DNA of 64,000 bases from Streptomyces sp. NBC_01298 (lineage in GTDB: Bacteria > Actinomycetota > Actinomycetes > Streptomycetales > Streptomycetaceae). The notes under the pieces were generated by a model. The model saw only the letters and a list, made by a program, of their open reading frames with translations, was not told where the DNA came from and ran no database searches. This document shows, piece by piece, positions 45,372 to 53,406 of the stretch (positions within the stretch are counted from its first letter, which is position 1; every line of letters begins with the position of its first letter). Location: positions 5,022,001 through 5,086,000 of the forward strand of contig NZ_CP108414.1 in assembly GCF_035978755.1 (NCBI RefSeq), in the 5' to 3' direction. A program made the translations under genes and the position numbers.

Positions 45372-45392
45372 GTCGTCCGTGCCGGTGGCCGC

Positions 45393-46451
45393 TCAGGGTT
45401 CCAGGACGACCTTGCCGGTGGTGGCGCGGGTTTCCAGGTCGTGGTGGGCCGCGGCGGCTTCGGCCAGGGGGTAGCGCTGGAGGGCGGGGCGCAGGCGGCC
45501 GGTGGCGGCTTCGGCGAGGGCGCGGGTTTCGAGGAGGCGCAGGGGGTCTTCGCCGCCGGCGCGGCGGAGCATGGCGGGGCCGAGGACGTGCTGCGTGGTG
45601 ATGCCGCGGGCGTCCAGGGCGGCCTGTTCGGTGTCGGTGAGGGCGAGGGGGCCGCCGGACCAGCCGAAGACGAGGTGGAGGGCGTCTTCGCGGAGCAGGC
45701 CGAGGGCGGTGCGGGCGACGGCTCCGCCGACGGAGTCGAAGAGGACGGTGGCGCCGTCGGGGTGGTGGGCGCGCAGGGTGTCGGCCCAGTCCGGGGCGGT
45801 GTAGTCGAGGGCGAGGTCGGCGCCGTTGGCGGTGGCGCGGGCGGTTTTGGCGGGGCCGCCGGCGAGGGCGACGACGGTGGCTCCGGCGTGCTTGGCGTAC
45901 TGGACCAGCAGGGTGCCGATGCCGCCCGCGGCGGCGGGGACCAGGGCGACGGAGCCGGGGCCGAGGTCGGCGAACTGGAGGATGCCCAGCGTGGTGCGGC
46001 CGGTGCCGATCATGGCGACGGCGGTGGCGGGGTCGAGGCCGGCCGGGACGGGGTGGAGACGGGCGGCGTCGGCGACGGCGTACTCGGCGTAGCCGCCGGG
46101 GGCGAATCCGAGGTGGACGACGACGGTCTGTCCGAGCCATCCGGTGTCCGTGCCGGGGCCGACCGCGTCGACGGTGCCGGCGACTTCGCGGCCGGGGACG
46201 GTCGGCAGTTCGGGCAGGGGTGCGGGCGGGCCCTGGACGCCGCGGCGCAGCGCGGTGTCGAGGAGGTGGACGCCGGCGGCGGCCACGGCGACGCGGACCT
46301 GGCCGGGGGCGGGGACGGGGCGGGGGACGGACTCGTAGGTGAGGTTCTCGGCGGGGCCGAAGGCGTGGAGGCGGATGGCGCGCATCTCGCCGGGGGCGGT
46401 CGAGGTGTGGGCCGGGGCGGTGGCGGTGGTGGTGGCCGTGGTGGTGGTCAT
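45393..46451 (-). CDS. Zinc-independent quinone oxidoreductase (MDR family), SoxR target
   Basis: 352 residues. The MDR fold is shown by the catalytic-domain start MRAIRLHAFGPAENLTYESV, GREVAGTVDAVGPGTD, the NADPH loop ALVPAAAGGIGTLLVQYAKHAG and the end TRATTGKVVLEP. It lacks the zinc-ligand set of alcohol dehydrogenases, so quinone reductase is likely. A SoxR box lies 15 bp upstream, and S. coelicolor SCO4266 is a known SoxR-regulated reductase at this place. The message may be leaderless. A Thr/Ala-rich N-terminus arises from a GGTGGT-like repeat. Confidence 0.9.
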   Translation of the reverse strand: MTTTTATTTATAPAHTSTAPGEMRAIRLHAFGPAENLTYESVPRPVPAPGQVRVAVAAAGVHLLDTALRRGVQGPPAPLPELPTVPGREVAGTVDAVGPGTDTGWLGQTVVVHLGFAPGGYAEYAVADAARLHPVPAGLDPATAVAMIGTGRTTLGILQFADLGPGSVALVPAAAGGIGTLLVQYAKHAGATVVALAGGPAKTARATANGADLALDYTAPDWADTLRAHHPDGATVLFDSVGGAVARTALGLLREDALHLVFGWSGGPLALTDTEQAALDARGITTQHVLGPAMLRRAGGEDPLRLLETRALAEAATGRLRPALQRYPLAEAAAAHHDLETRATTGKVVLEP

Positions 46452-46465
46452 GGGGACAGCGTCCG

Positions 46466-46485
46466 ACCTCGAGCGGGGTTGAGGT
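46466..46485. promoter_or_regulatory. SoxR box between the reductase and pentapeptide genes
   Basis: ACCTCGAGCGGGGTTGAGGT: arms ACCTC(G/A)A and T(C/T)GAGGT with N6, matching the S. coelicolor SoxR site. On the minus strand TTGACC and GACGCT are separated by 19 bp, the long MerR-type spacer, giving an RNA start near the reductase ATG. Confidence 0.8.
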
Positions 46486-46521
46486 CAAGGGTTTGTCGGT
46501 GGGGTCGGTCAGGATGGGGGG

Positions 46522-47196
46522 ATGGCGCGAAACGGGCAGCAGCAGACGGTGAAGGCGGCGCGGCGGCCGGAGGTGCGGTTGCCGGAGCTCAGTGGGTGGG
46601 AGGACGCGGAGCTGGAGCCGGACGGGGACTACGACGGGCTGGAGTTCGTCGAGGTGGACCTGGCGGGCGGGGACGGGCGGGGGGCCCGGTTCATGGACTG
46701 CGCGCTACGGCGCTGCGTGCTGGACGAGGCCGGGCTGGCGAAGGTACGGATCCTGGACTCGGTGCTGGACGGCGTCCGGGGGGTGGGGACGGACCTGTCG
46801 GGGGCCTCGCTGCGCGACGTGGAACTGCTGGACGCCCGGCTGGGCGGGGTGCAGTTGCACGGGGCGGTGCTGGAGCGGGTGCTCGTGCGCGGGGGCAAGA
46901 TCGACTACCTGAACCTGCGCACGGCGCGGCTCAAGGACGTGGTCTTCGAGGGGTGCGTGCTGGTGGAGCCCGACTTCGGGGGCGCGGTGCTGGAACGGGT
47001 GGAGTTCCGGGACTGCGAGGTGCGGGCGGTGGACTTCACGGGCGCGCGGATGACGGACGTGGACCTGCGGGGTGCGCGGGCGCTGGAGATCGCGCGGGGG
47101 GTGGACGCGCTGGCCGGGGCGGTGATCAGCGCGGGGCAGCTGTTCGAGCTGGCTCCGGCGATGGCCGCGCAGCTGGGGCTGCGGGTGGTCCCGTAG
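46522..47196 (+). CDS. Pentapeptide-repeat protein
   Basis: 224 residues. From residue ~45 it is built of A(D/N)LXX-like five-residue repeats: DLAGGDGRGARFMDCALRRC, VLDEAGLAKVRILDSVL, DLSGASLRDVELLDARLGG and others, giving a right-handed quadrilateral beta-helix. Some members protect DNA gyrase by mimicking DNA; the charge pattern is mixed, so this is not certain. ATG 46522 is downstream of the SoxR box, on the opposite side from the reductase, so redox control is possible. Confidence 0.88.
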   Translation: MARNGQQQTVKAARRPEVRLPELSGWEDAELEPDGDYDGLEFVEVDLAGGDGRGARFMDCALRRCVLDEAGLAKVRILDSVLDGVRGVGTDLSGASLRDVELLDARLGGVQLHGAVLERVLVRGGKIDYLNLRTARLKDVVFEGCVLVEPDFGGAVLERVEFRDCEVRAVDFTGARMTDVDLRGARALEIARGVDALAGAVISAGQLFELAPAMAAQLGLRVVP

Positions 47197-47205
47197 CGGG
47201 CGCCG

Positions 47206-48036
47206 TCAGGCGGGGCCGTACGGCCAGTGCGGGTCGTTCCAGCGGTCGCCGTCGTGGAGGCTGAGCAGCCGCACGGTGTGCAGGACCTCTTCGGGGGCGC
47301 CGTGGGCGCGTAGGCGTGCGGGCGCGCGGCTCGCGAGCCAGTCGGTGAGTTCCGTCCGTACGGCTTCCTCCTCCCCCTCCTGCCAGAAGACCCATGTGGA
47401 CCAGGGGAGGGCGTAGCAGAGGAGGTCCCCTTGCCAGGCGTGGACCGTGTCGGCGAGGTGCTGGTCGGCGACCGGGTGGCGGAGGGTCTCCCAGTCCGCG
47501 AGCCAGGGGCCGATGCTGCCGGAGGCTTCGGTGCACACCTGGAGGACTCCGCGTACGGGGACGGCGGGGTCCGGGCTGAGGAGGGTGTGGGCCCACCAGG
47601 CGTGCAGGAACTCCGCTACGGCCGCGCTCTGCGGGGCGGGCCACTGCTGCCATGCGCCGCGGTCGAACGAGATGCCGACCCGGTCGATGTCCCACGCGTA
47701 GTCGCCGAGGCCGTCGGTCAGCTCGCGGGCGAACTGCGGCAGGACGCGTCGCAGCACGGCGCCGTGGTCGTTCCAGTCGGGGGCGCTCCAGGTGCGGTGC
47801 ACGAGGTCGGGGTCGAGGTCGTCCGTGCCGGGGAGCTTCAGCAGGGCGAGGTCCTCCGGGCCGCCCCAGTGGCATTCGCACTGGACCTCGTCTGCCGGGG
47901 CGGTCATCCCGCGGAAGGTGACGGCGAGCTGGTCCAGTGCCCGGTCGAGCCGTGCGCGGGCGTCGGCCGAGGCGTCGGCGGAGGCGTCGGCGGAGGCGTC
48001 GGCCCGGCGGCCCGGGCCGTGGTGGTGGTCGGTCAT
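47206..48036 (-). CDS. Hypothetical protein, 276 residues
   Basis: The N-terminus after MTDHHHGPGRR holds A-D-A-S repeats from a 12-bp DNA repeat. The body has CECHWGGPEDLALLKLPGTD, YAWDIDRVGISFDRGAW and an end WNDPHWPYGPA. Trp and acidic residues are unusually frequent. I know similar unnamed Streptomyces proteins with a C-E-C-H-W-G segment but no function. The Cys/His group might bind zinc. Confidence 0.72.
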   Translation of the reverse strand: MTDHHHGPGRRADASADASADASADARARLDRALDQLAVTFRGMTAPADEVQCECHWGGPEDLALLKLPGTDDLDPDLVHRTWSAPDWNDHGAVLRRVLPQFARELTDGLGDYAWDIDRVGISFDRGAWQQWPAPQSAAVAEFLHAWWAHTLLSPDPAVPVRGVLQVCTEASGSIGPWLADWETLRHPVADQHLADTVHAWQGDLLCYALPWSTWVFWQEGEEEAVRTELTDWLASRAPARLRAHGAPEEVLHTVRLLSLHDGDRWNDPHWPYGPA

Positions 48037-48147
48037 GGTCGGCGCTGCCTCACGGGGACTCCGGGCCGTGCGGACCCGAAGAGCGCGACCTTACCTGCCG
48101 GTCGTCCCCGGCGGCCCGGCGGGGCGGTGGCCCGGCAGCGCGGCCGG

Positions 48148-48651
48148 TCAGGCCGGGACGCGGGGGAAGCGGGACTGGAGGGTCCAGACGACCGGGTTGT
48201 CGCCCAGGCCGTCGTGCATGTCGACGAGGTCCGCGATCACGTCGTGGAGGAAGTCCCGTGCTTCGCGGCGCAGCAGGCGGTGGCTGAAGGTGAGGGGGGC
48301 CTCTTCCGACGGCATCCAGTCGGCCTCGACGTCGACCCACCCGAAGCGGCGCTCGAAGAGCATGCGGTCGGAGGACTCGGTGAAGTCGATCTCGGCGTAC
48401 TGCCGGTTCGCCGCGCGGCTGCCGCGCGGGTCCTGGTCGAGCTGCTCGACGATGTCGCACAGCGCCCAGGCGAAGTCCAGTACGGGCACCCATCCCCAGG
48501 CTGTGGACACTTCCCGGTCCGCGGTGGTGTCGGCGAGGTAGACGTCCCCGCAGAACAGGTCGTGGCGCAGCGAGTGGACGTCCGCCGAGCGGTAGTCGGT
48601 CTGCGGGGGGTCGGGGAAGCGCCGGGAGAGGGAGTAGCCGATGTCGAGCAC
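48148..48651 (-). CDS. Hypothetical protein, 167 residues
   Basis: The frame opens far upstream, but the globular part starts around GTG 48651 (VLDIGYSLSRRFPDPP). It continues CGDVYLADTTADREVSTAWG, VPVLDFAWALCDIVEQLDQD and EIDFTESSDRMLFERRFGWV. The pattern is mixed alpha/beta and compact. No family is recognised. The start choice is uncertain; no strong ribosome site is visible. Confidence 0.65.
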   Translation of the reverse strand: MLDIGYSLSRRFPDPPQTDYRSADVHSLRHDLFCGDVYLADTTADREVSTAWGWVPVLDFAWALCDIVEQLDQDPRGSRAANRQYAEIDFTESSDRMLFERRFGWVDVEADWMPSEEAPLTFSHRLLRREARDFLHDVIADLVDMHDGLGDNPVVWTLQSRFPRVPA

Positions 48652-48843
48652 GTACCCGATGGTGTCATGGGTGGGGCGGAGGGTGCCCCGCCCGTCCGGG
48701 AGCGGAGGGGCGCAGGGGGTCCGTGGGGGCGGTCCCGTGGGGGTACGGGCCCGCGGATCAGAGTTGCTGATGCCCCCCTGGGGTGTCGGGTTCGCCGGAT
48801 TAAGCTCGGCGCGTCCGGGGGGTCGTGGCGAGAGGGGACGGGC

Positions 48844-49572
48844 GTGGGGGGAGCCGGGGGGCAGGGGGAGGCCGTGGTGGCCGGGGTGCTGCGGGAGCGC
48901 CACCGGCTCGCGGCCGAGCTGCACGACACCGTGACACAGGGGCTGACCAGCATGCACCTGTTGCTCGACGCCGCCGACCGGGAGTGGACGCGGGAGCCGG
49001 TCCGGGCCCGGCAGCTGGTCCGGCAGGCCGCCGCCGCGGCGCGCGAGAACCTCGCCGAGGCCCGGCGCATCATCCACGACCTGGCTCCGGTGGAGCTGGA
49101 TGGGGCGGCGGCCCTGGCCGATGTCCTGCGCGAGCTGTGTGCCGGGACGGACGGGGCCCGGTTCCGGCTGGAGGGAGAACCCCGGCCGGTGCCGGGCAGG
49201 GTCGAGGCCGCGGTGCTGCGGGCGGCCCAGGGCGCCCTGGCCAACGTACGGCGGCACGCGCGGGCGTCGGCTGTCGTGGTGACGCTGACCTACCAGCCGT
49301 ACGTGCTCGCCCTGGACGTGTGGGACGACGGCGTCGGGTTCGATCCGGACGGCGGTGGCGGCGGTGACGCGGCCGCGCGCCCGGGTGGGGACGGGCTGCG
49401 GCTGCTGCGTCGCCGGATCGCGTACCTGGGGGGTACGGCGACCGTGGAGAGCAGTCCGGGTGGGGGCGGGACGGTGGTGTCGGTCTGTGTGCCGGTACCC
49501 GCTCCCGTACCCGCTCCCGTACCGGTCCCCGGGCACGGGCAGGGTGCGAGACCGGGGGCGGGGGCGGCGTGA
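48844..49572 (+). CDS. Soluble NarL-type sensor histidine kinase (no sensor domain)
   Basis: 242 residues from GTG 48844, with GAGAGGGGAC as ribosome site. The phosphohistidine motif is ERHRLAAELHDTVTQGLTSM (HisKA_3), and the ATPase has N box GALANVRRHARA, G1 WDDGVGFDPD and G2 GGDGLRLLRRRI. There is no membrane segment or sensor domain; only ~15 residues precede the dimerisation helix. The C-terminus is Pro/Val-rich from a GTACCCGCTCCC repeat. It overlaps the regulator gene by four bases, so the two form a coupled pair. Confidence 0.88.
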   Translation: MGGAGGQGEAVVAGVLRERHRLAAELHDTVTQGLTSMHLLLDAADREWTREPVRARQLVRQAAAAARENLAEARRIIHDLAPVELDGAAALADVLRELCAGTDGARFRLEGEPRPVPGRVEAAVLRAAQGALANVRRHARASAVVVTLTYQPYVLALDVWDDGVGFDPDGGGGGDAAARPGGDGLRLLRRRIAYLGGTATVESSPGGGGTVVSVCVPVPAPVPAPVPVPGHGQGARPGAGAA

Positions 49573-50201
49573 CTCCGGTGCGGATCCTGTTGGTGGACGA
49601 TCATCCCGTCGTGCGGGCGGGGCTGCGGGCACTGCTCGGCGGGTGTCCCGAGTTCGAGGTGTGCGGTGAGGCCGCGGACGGGGGCGCCGCCCTGCGGATG
49701 GTGCGCGAGCTGGGTCCCGAGCTGGTGCTGATGGACATCCGGATGGGGCCGGGGATGTGCGGGGTGGAGACCACGCGGCGGATCGGGCGGCTGCCCGCGC
49801 CGCCGCGGGTGGTCGTGCTCAGCAGCTACGAGTCCGATGCGTACGTCGTACGGGCCGTGGAGGCGGGTGTGGCGGGGTACCTGCTGAAGGGGTCCCCGCC
49901 CGACCTGCTGTTCCAGGCGCTGCGGACGGTGGCGGCGGGGGAATCGGCGCTGTCGCCGTCGGTGGTCTCGCGGCTGATGAGCCGGTACCGGGCGCCGAGT
50001 GCGGCGCTGACGGCCCGGGAGACCGAGATCCTGGAGCTGATCGCGACGGGCCGCTCCAACCGGGAGATCGGCTCGGCCCTGTTCATCAGCGGGACGACGG
50101 TCAAGACGCACCTCGTGCACGTCTACGAGAAGCTCGGGGTGGAGAACCGTACGGCGGCCGTGCGCGCGGCCGTCGACCGGGGGCTCATCGGGCTGGGGTG
50201 A
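49569..50201 (+). CDS. NarL/LuxR-family response regulator
   Basis: 210 residues from GTG 49569, overlapping the kinase stop. Receiver: VRILLVDDHPVVRAGLRALL, phospho-Asp in LVLMDIRMGPG, Thr/Ser SSYES, Lys in GYLLKGSPP. HTH: LTARETEILELIATGRSNRE, SALFISGTTVKTHLVHVYEK. It is partner of the soluble kinase before it. Targets are unknown. The next gene (NTF2-like) is convergent, 31 bp away. Confidence 0.9.
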   Translation: MTPVRILLVDDHPVVRAGLRALLGGCPEFEVCGEAADGGAALRMVRELGPELVLMDIRMGPGMCGVETTRRIGRLPAPPRVVVLSSYESDAYVVRAVEAGVAGYLLKGSPPDLLFQALRTVAAGESALSPSVVSRLMSRYRAPSAALTARETEILELIATGRSNREIGSALFISGTTVKTHLVHVYEKLGVENRTAAVRAAVDRGLIGLG

Positions 50202-50232
50202 TCTCCCGGACGGAACGGCGCGGTGGGATGGG

Positions 50233-50859
50233 TCAGTTCGGGTACGCGATCTGGACCGCGGTGCCGTTGTACTGCCAGAGCGGGGAGAAGACGCGCTTGC
50301 GGATCTTCCAGACGCCCGCGGACTTCACGTACTCGTCGCGGTAGCGGATGCCGCGTACGACGACGGTCTCCGGGGCGGTGGCGGTGGCCGGGTACACGAG
50401 CTGGGCGGTGGCGTGGCTGTCGCCGGTCGCGGTGTAGCGGCCGGTGACGCGGACGTAGGCGTTGGCCGTGACGTGGGTGGAGTAGCCCCAGGCCGCCGCG
50501 CCGTCGAGGTTGGCGACGACCGCCTCGATGCCGGACTTGACGATGCCGGCGGTGCCGTCGGGGTGGGCCATGACGGTGAGGGTGGCGTCGTCGGTGAAGA
50601 GGGTCCGGAAGACCGTCTTGTCCTTGGTGTCCACGGCGAAGAGGTAGGTCTCCAGCAGGCGGTTGATCGCCAGCTCGTCCTCCGCCGAACCGGCCGGGCC
50701 GGGGCTGTAGGAGGCGGTCGAGAGATCGTCGGACGCGGTGGCGGCAGTCGCGGCGGCGGGCGTCGCGGTAGCGAGGGCACCGAGCCCGGCTACGGCGGCG
50801 CCGGTGCCCAGCATGGTGAGCATGCGGCGGCGTTCCGGGGCGAAATCGGTGGTGGGCAT
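50233..50859 (-). CDS. Tat-exported NTF2/SnoaL-like protein
   Basis: 208 residues from ATG 50859, with GAGAGGAA upstream. The N-terminus has a Tat signal, ERRRMLTMLGTGAAVAGLGA, and likely cleavage after ATPAAATA. The mature domain (from ~65) is SnoaL/NTF2-like: EDELAINRLLETYLFAVDTK, KTVFRTLFTDDATLTV, HVTANAYVRVTGRYTATGDS. Such domains are polyketide cyclases, hydrolases or ligand binders; secretion argues for ligand binding or a cofactor loaded in the cytoplasm. Substrate unknown. Confidence 0.85.
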   Translation of the reverse strand: MPTTDFAPERRRMLTMLGTGAAVAGLGALATATPAAATAATASDDLSTASYSPGPAGSAEDELAINRLLETYLFAVDTKDKTVFRTLFTDDATLTVMAHPDGTAGIVKSGIEAVVANLDGAAAWGYSTHVTANAYVRVTGRYTATGDSHATAQLVYPATATAPETVVVRGIRYRDEYVKSAGVWKIRKRVFSPLWQYNGTAVQIAYPN

Positions 50860-50999
50860 GGCGGGTTCCTCTCGACACGGCTGGTGGCGCCCGGGCCTGC
50901 TCGGGGCGGTCCGGGCACTGACGAGCCTGTCGTGTCGCCGCCCGCGGGGGATCGGCGCGGCGTACGAGCGCGATCTCGTACGGATGGACGATGCCGTGC

Positions 51000-51070
51000 G
51001 GTGCGTGCGATGCGTGCGGTGCGTGCGGTGCCCGGCGGTGCCGTGCGGTGCCCGGCGCTGCACGGCGCTG
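51000..51070. repeat. Degenerate GCGTGCGGT / GCCCGGCG tandem repeats
   Basis: Short repeats fill the gap between the senR stop and the NTF2-like gene's upstream region. Confidence 0.75.
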
Positions 51071-51095
51071 CCGGTGCCGGGCTCTCGCGGGGTGC

Positions 51096-51782
51096 TCAGG
51101 GCAGGAGGCGTTGCTCCTTGGCCACCGAGACCGCGCCCGCGCGGGTGTCGACGCCGAGCTTGTCGTAGATGCGGCCCAGGTGGGTCTTGACCGTGGCCTC
51201 GCTGATGAAGAGGGCGCGGGCGATGTCGCGGTTGCCGAGGCCGCGGGCGAGCTGGCCGAGGATGTCGAGCTCGCGGTCGGTCAGGGTGGGCCGGTTGCCG
51301 CCGCGCATGTGGGCCATCACGCGGCTGGCCACGGGCGCGGAGAGCGTGGTGCGGCCCTGGGCGGCGGAGTGGATCGCGGCGAACAGCTCCTCGGGGCGTT
51401 CCGCCTTGAGGAGGTAGCCCGTGGCGCCCGCGCCGATGGCCCGGGTGATGTCCGCGTCGGTGTCGTACGTGGTCAGGACCAGGACGTGCGGGGGGTTCGG
51501 GGCGGCGGTGATGCGGCGGGTGGCCTCCACGCCGTCGATGCCCTCGCCGAGCTGGAGGTCCATCAGGACCACGTCGGGGCGGAGTTTGGCCGCGAGCGCG
51601 ACCGCCTCCTCGCCGCTGCCCGCCTCGCCGAGCACCTCGATGTCCGGCTCGCTCCCGAGCAGGGCCAGCAGGCCGGCGCGGACGACGACGTGGTCGTCGC
51701 AGAGGAGGATCGTGGTCGCCGCCTTGGGGGCCGCCTGCTCGGGGTCAGGGGTCGTCGCGGACGGGTTCTCGTTCGTGGTCAC
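51096..51782 (-). CDS. senR: SenR, response regulator of the HbpS-SenS-SenR system
   Basis: 228 residues from GTG 51782, overlapping the senS stop. Receiver: TILLCDDHVVVRAGLLALLG, phospho-Asp in VVLMDLQLGEG, TTYDTDADI, Lys in GYLLKAERP; NarL HTH LTDRELDILGQLARGLGNRD, ALFISEATVKTHLGRIYDKL. In S. reticuli SenR controls the catalase-peroxidase cpeB and hbpS in response to heme and oxidative stress. The gene order hbpS / senS-senR is that known in S. coelicolor (SCO4274-4276, from memory). Confidence 0.9.
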   Translation of the reverse strand: MTTNENPSATTPDPEQAAPKAATTILLCDDHVVVRAGLLALLGSEPDIEVLGEAGSGEEAVALAAKLRPDVVLMDLQLGEGIDGVEATRRITAAPNPPHVLVLTTYDTDADITRAIGAGATGYLLKAERPEELFAAIHSAAQGRTTLSAPVASRVMAHMRGGNRPTLTDRELDILGQLARGLGNRDIARALFISEATVKTHLGRIYDKLGVDTRAGAVSVAKEQRLLP

Positions 51783-53020
51783 GGGGTGGACTCCAGGGGG
51801 ATCGACGCCGACAGGACCGTGCCCTCGCCCGCGGTGGATTCGATGGTCAGGGTGCCGCCGAGCTGGCGGACGCGGGCGCGCATCGCGGGGAGGCCGTGGC
51901 CGCGTTCCCCCGCGGTGGAGCGGGTCGGGGTGAAGCCGTGGCCGTCGTCGGCGACGTCCAGGACGACCTGGTCGCCCAGGAAGCTCAGCGTGAGGGCCGC
52001 GGTACGGGCCCCCGAGTGCTCCCTTACGTTCGCCAGCGCGCCCTGCGCGATGCGCAGCAGTGCCTGCTCCGCGCGGTCGGGGAGGGGGACCGGGGCGCCC
52101 TCCAGGTGGAAGCGGACCTCGGTCTCGGGGCCCGCGTCCAGCGCGCGCAGGGCGTCCGGGAGGCCGGCGCCGTCGGCGAGTTCGGGCGGCGCGAGGTCGT
52201 GCACGAGGCGGCGGGCCTCGGCGAGGCCGCGTGCGGTGATGTCGGTGGCGGTACGGACGTGCGCGCGGGCGGTGCCGGGGTGGGTGTCCCAGGTGCGTTC
52301 GGCTGCCTGGAGGAGCATCTGCTGGCTGGACAGGTGCTGGGCCAGGGTGTCGTGGATCTCCATCGAGAGGCGCTGGCGTTCGGCGAGGGTGCCGGCGCGG
52401 CGTTCGGTGGCGGCCAGTTCCCGGCGGGTGCGGATCAGGTCGTCGATCAGGGTGCGCTGGGCTGCCGCCTGGCGCTCCATGTGGACGAAGACGGCGGTGG
52501 CGAGGGCGGCGACGGCGGGCGGGGCGAGGAGGAGGTTGGGGTCGAAGGGCTCGCCCGAGCCGGAGGTCTGCGCGAGGCGGAGCTGGGCCGCGACGACGAA
52601 CACGGTGAGCAGGGCCACGAGCACGACGGCCGCGCGGGGCGGGAGGGTGCGCAGGGCCGTGTAGAAGAGCGGTACGGCGCACCAGGCGAAGCTCGGCGCG
52701 AGGACGACGAGGACCACCCAGACGGTGACGACCACGCCGAGCCACAGGAGGCGGCGCAGGGTGGGGGCGGCGCCGAGGGCGGGGCCGAGTACGTAGAGCA
52801 GGGCCAGGGTGATGCCGAGGGCGATGATCCACGGGGTGCGGGGTTCGTCGGGGTGGCGGAGGAGGAACCGGGCCACGGAGGCGCCGAGGAGGAGGAAGAA
52901 CGCGGTGTGCATGACCGTGGCGAGGGCGCGGGTGTCTTGGTGGGGGGTGGTGGTCACCGGGCTCGGTGGGGCCGCGGGGGCGGCCGGGGCCGCCGGGGCT
53001 GGTGGGGGCGCGCTGGTCAC
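51779..53020 (-). CDS. senS: SenS, membrane histidine kinase
   Basis: 413 residues. GTG 53020 is chosen because AGGAG lies 6 nt upstream; ATG 53056 is possible. Four to five membrane segments (TVMHTAFFLLLGASVARFLL, IIALGITLALLYVLG, LWLGVVVTVWVVLVVLA, AVVLVALLTVFVVAAQL) occupy residues ~40-170. The kinase has ERQRLSMEIHDTLAQHLSSQ, N box GALANVREHSGA, G1 VADDGHGF and G2 GERGHGLPAMRARV. SenS autophosphorylates when HbpS binds heme or is oxidised (established in S. reticuli). Confidence 0.9.
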   Translation of the reverse strand: MTSAPPPAPAAPAAPAAPPSPVTTTPHQDTRALATVMHTAFFLLLGASVARFLLRHPDEPRTPWIIALGITLALLYVLGPALGAAPTLRRLLWLGVVVTVWVVLVVLAPSFAWCAVPLFYTALRTLPPRAAVVLVALLTVFVVAAQLRLAQTSGSGEPFDPNLLLAPPAVAALATAVFVHMERQAAAQRTLIDDLIRTRRELAATERRAGTLAERQRLSMEIHDTLAQHLSSQQMLLQAAERTWDTHPGTARAHVRTATDITARGLAEARRLVHDLAPPELADGAGLPDALRALDAGPETEVRFHLEGAPVPLPDRAEQALLRIAQGALANVREHSGARTAALTLSFLGDQVVLDVADDGHGFTPTRSTAGERGHGLPAMRARVRQLGGTLTIESTAGEGTVLSASIPLESTP

Positions 53021-53144
53021 AGGGTGCTCCTGGGAGGGGGTGGTGCGTATGTCCATGGTGCCGGGTGGTGCGGGTGGGTGGCGCTGCGCGGGGGTGTCCC
53101 CTCCCCGCCCTTCGCCCGTTCCCAGGGCTCCGCCCTGACCCGTT

Positions 53145-53220
53145 CTGCCCGGGCTGCGCCCGGACCCCTGGGGCTCCGCCCCAGACCCCGGTCCTCAAGC
53201 GCCGGACGGCTGGATCGGGC
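53145..53220. repeat. Streptomyces dispersed intergenic repeat
   Basis: GGGGCTCCGCCCCAGACCCC hairpin followed by TCCTCAAGCGCCGGACGGCT, a sequence repeated in intergenic regions of many Streptomyces genomes (from memory). Confidence 0.65.
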
Positions 53221-53258
53221 TGCGGTGAAGGGCCAGGTAAGCGCCCCGCGGGGGGTTG

Positions 53259-53294
53259 CCGCATCAGCCGATCGGTTGACCCCCGCATCAGCCG
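53259..53294. promoter_or_regulatory. Direct repeat CCGCATCAGCCG between senS and hbpS
   Basis: Two perfect 12-bp copies, 53259-53270 and 53283-53294, 24 bp apart (about two helix turns), in the divergent region; candidate SenR operator. The 386-bp gap 53021-53406 holds no gene. Confidence 0.5.
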
Positions 53295-53406
53295 GTGGGG
53301 GGCGGGTTCCGAGCCGGTACGGGGACGGGGTGGTGGGGGTGGGCGGGAGAGGGTTGGAGCAACGGCAGAACAGCCCGCCGTGCCGACGTTCACAGGAGCA
53401 GCAGAC

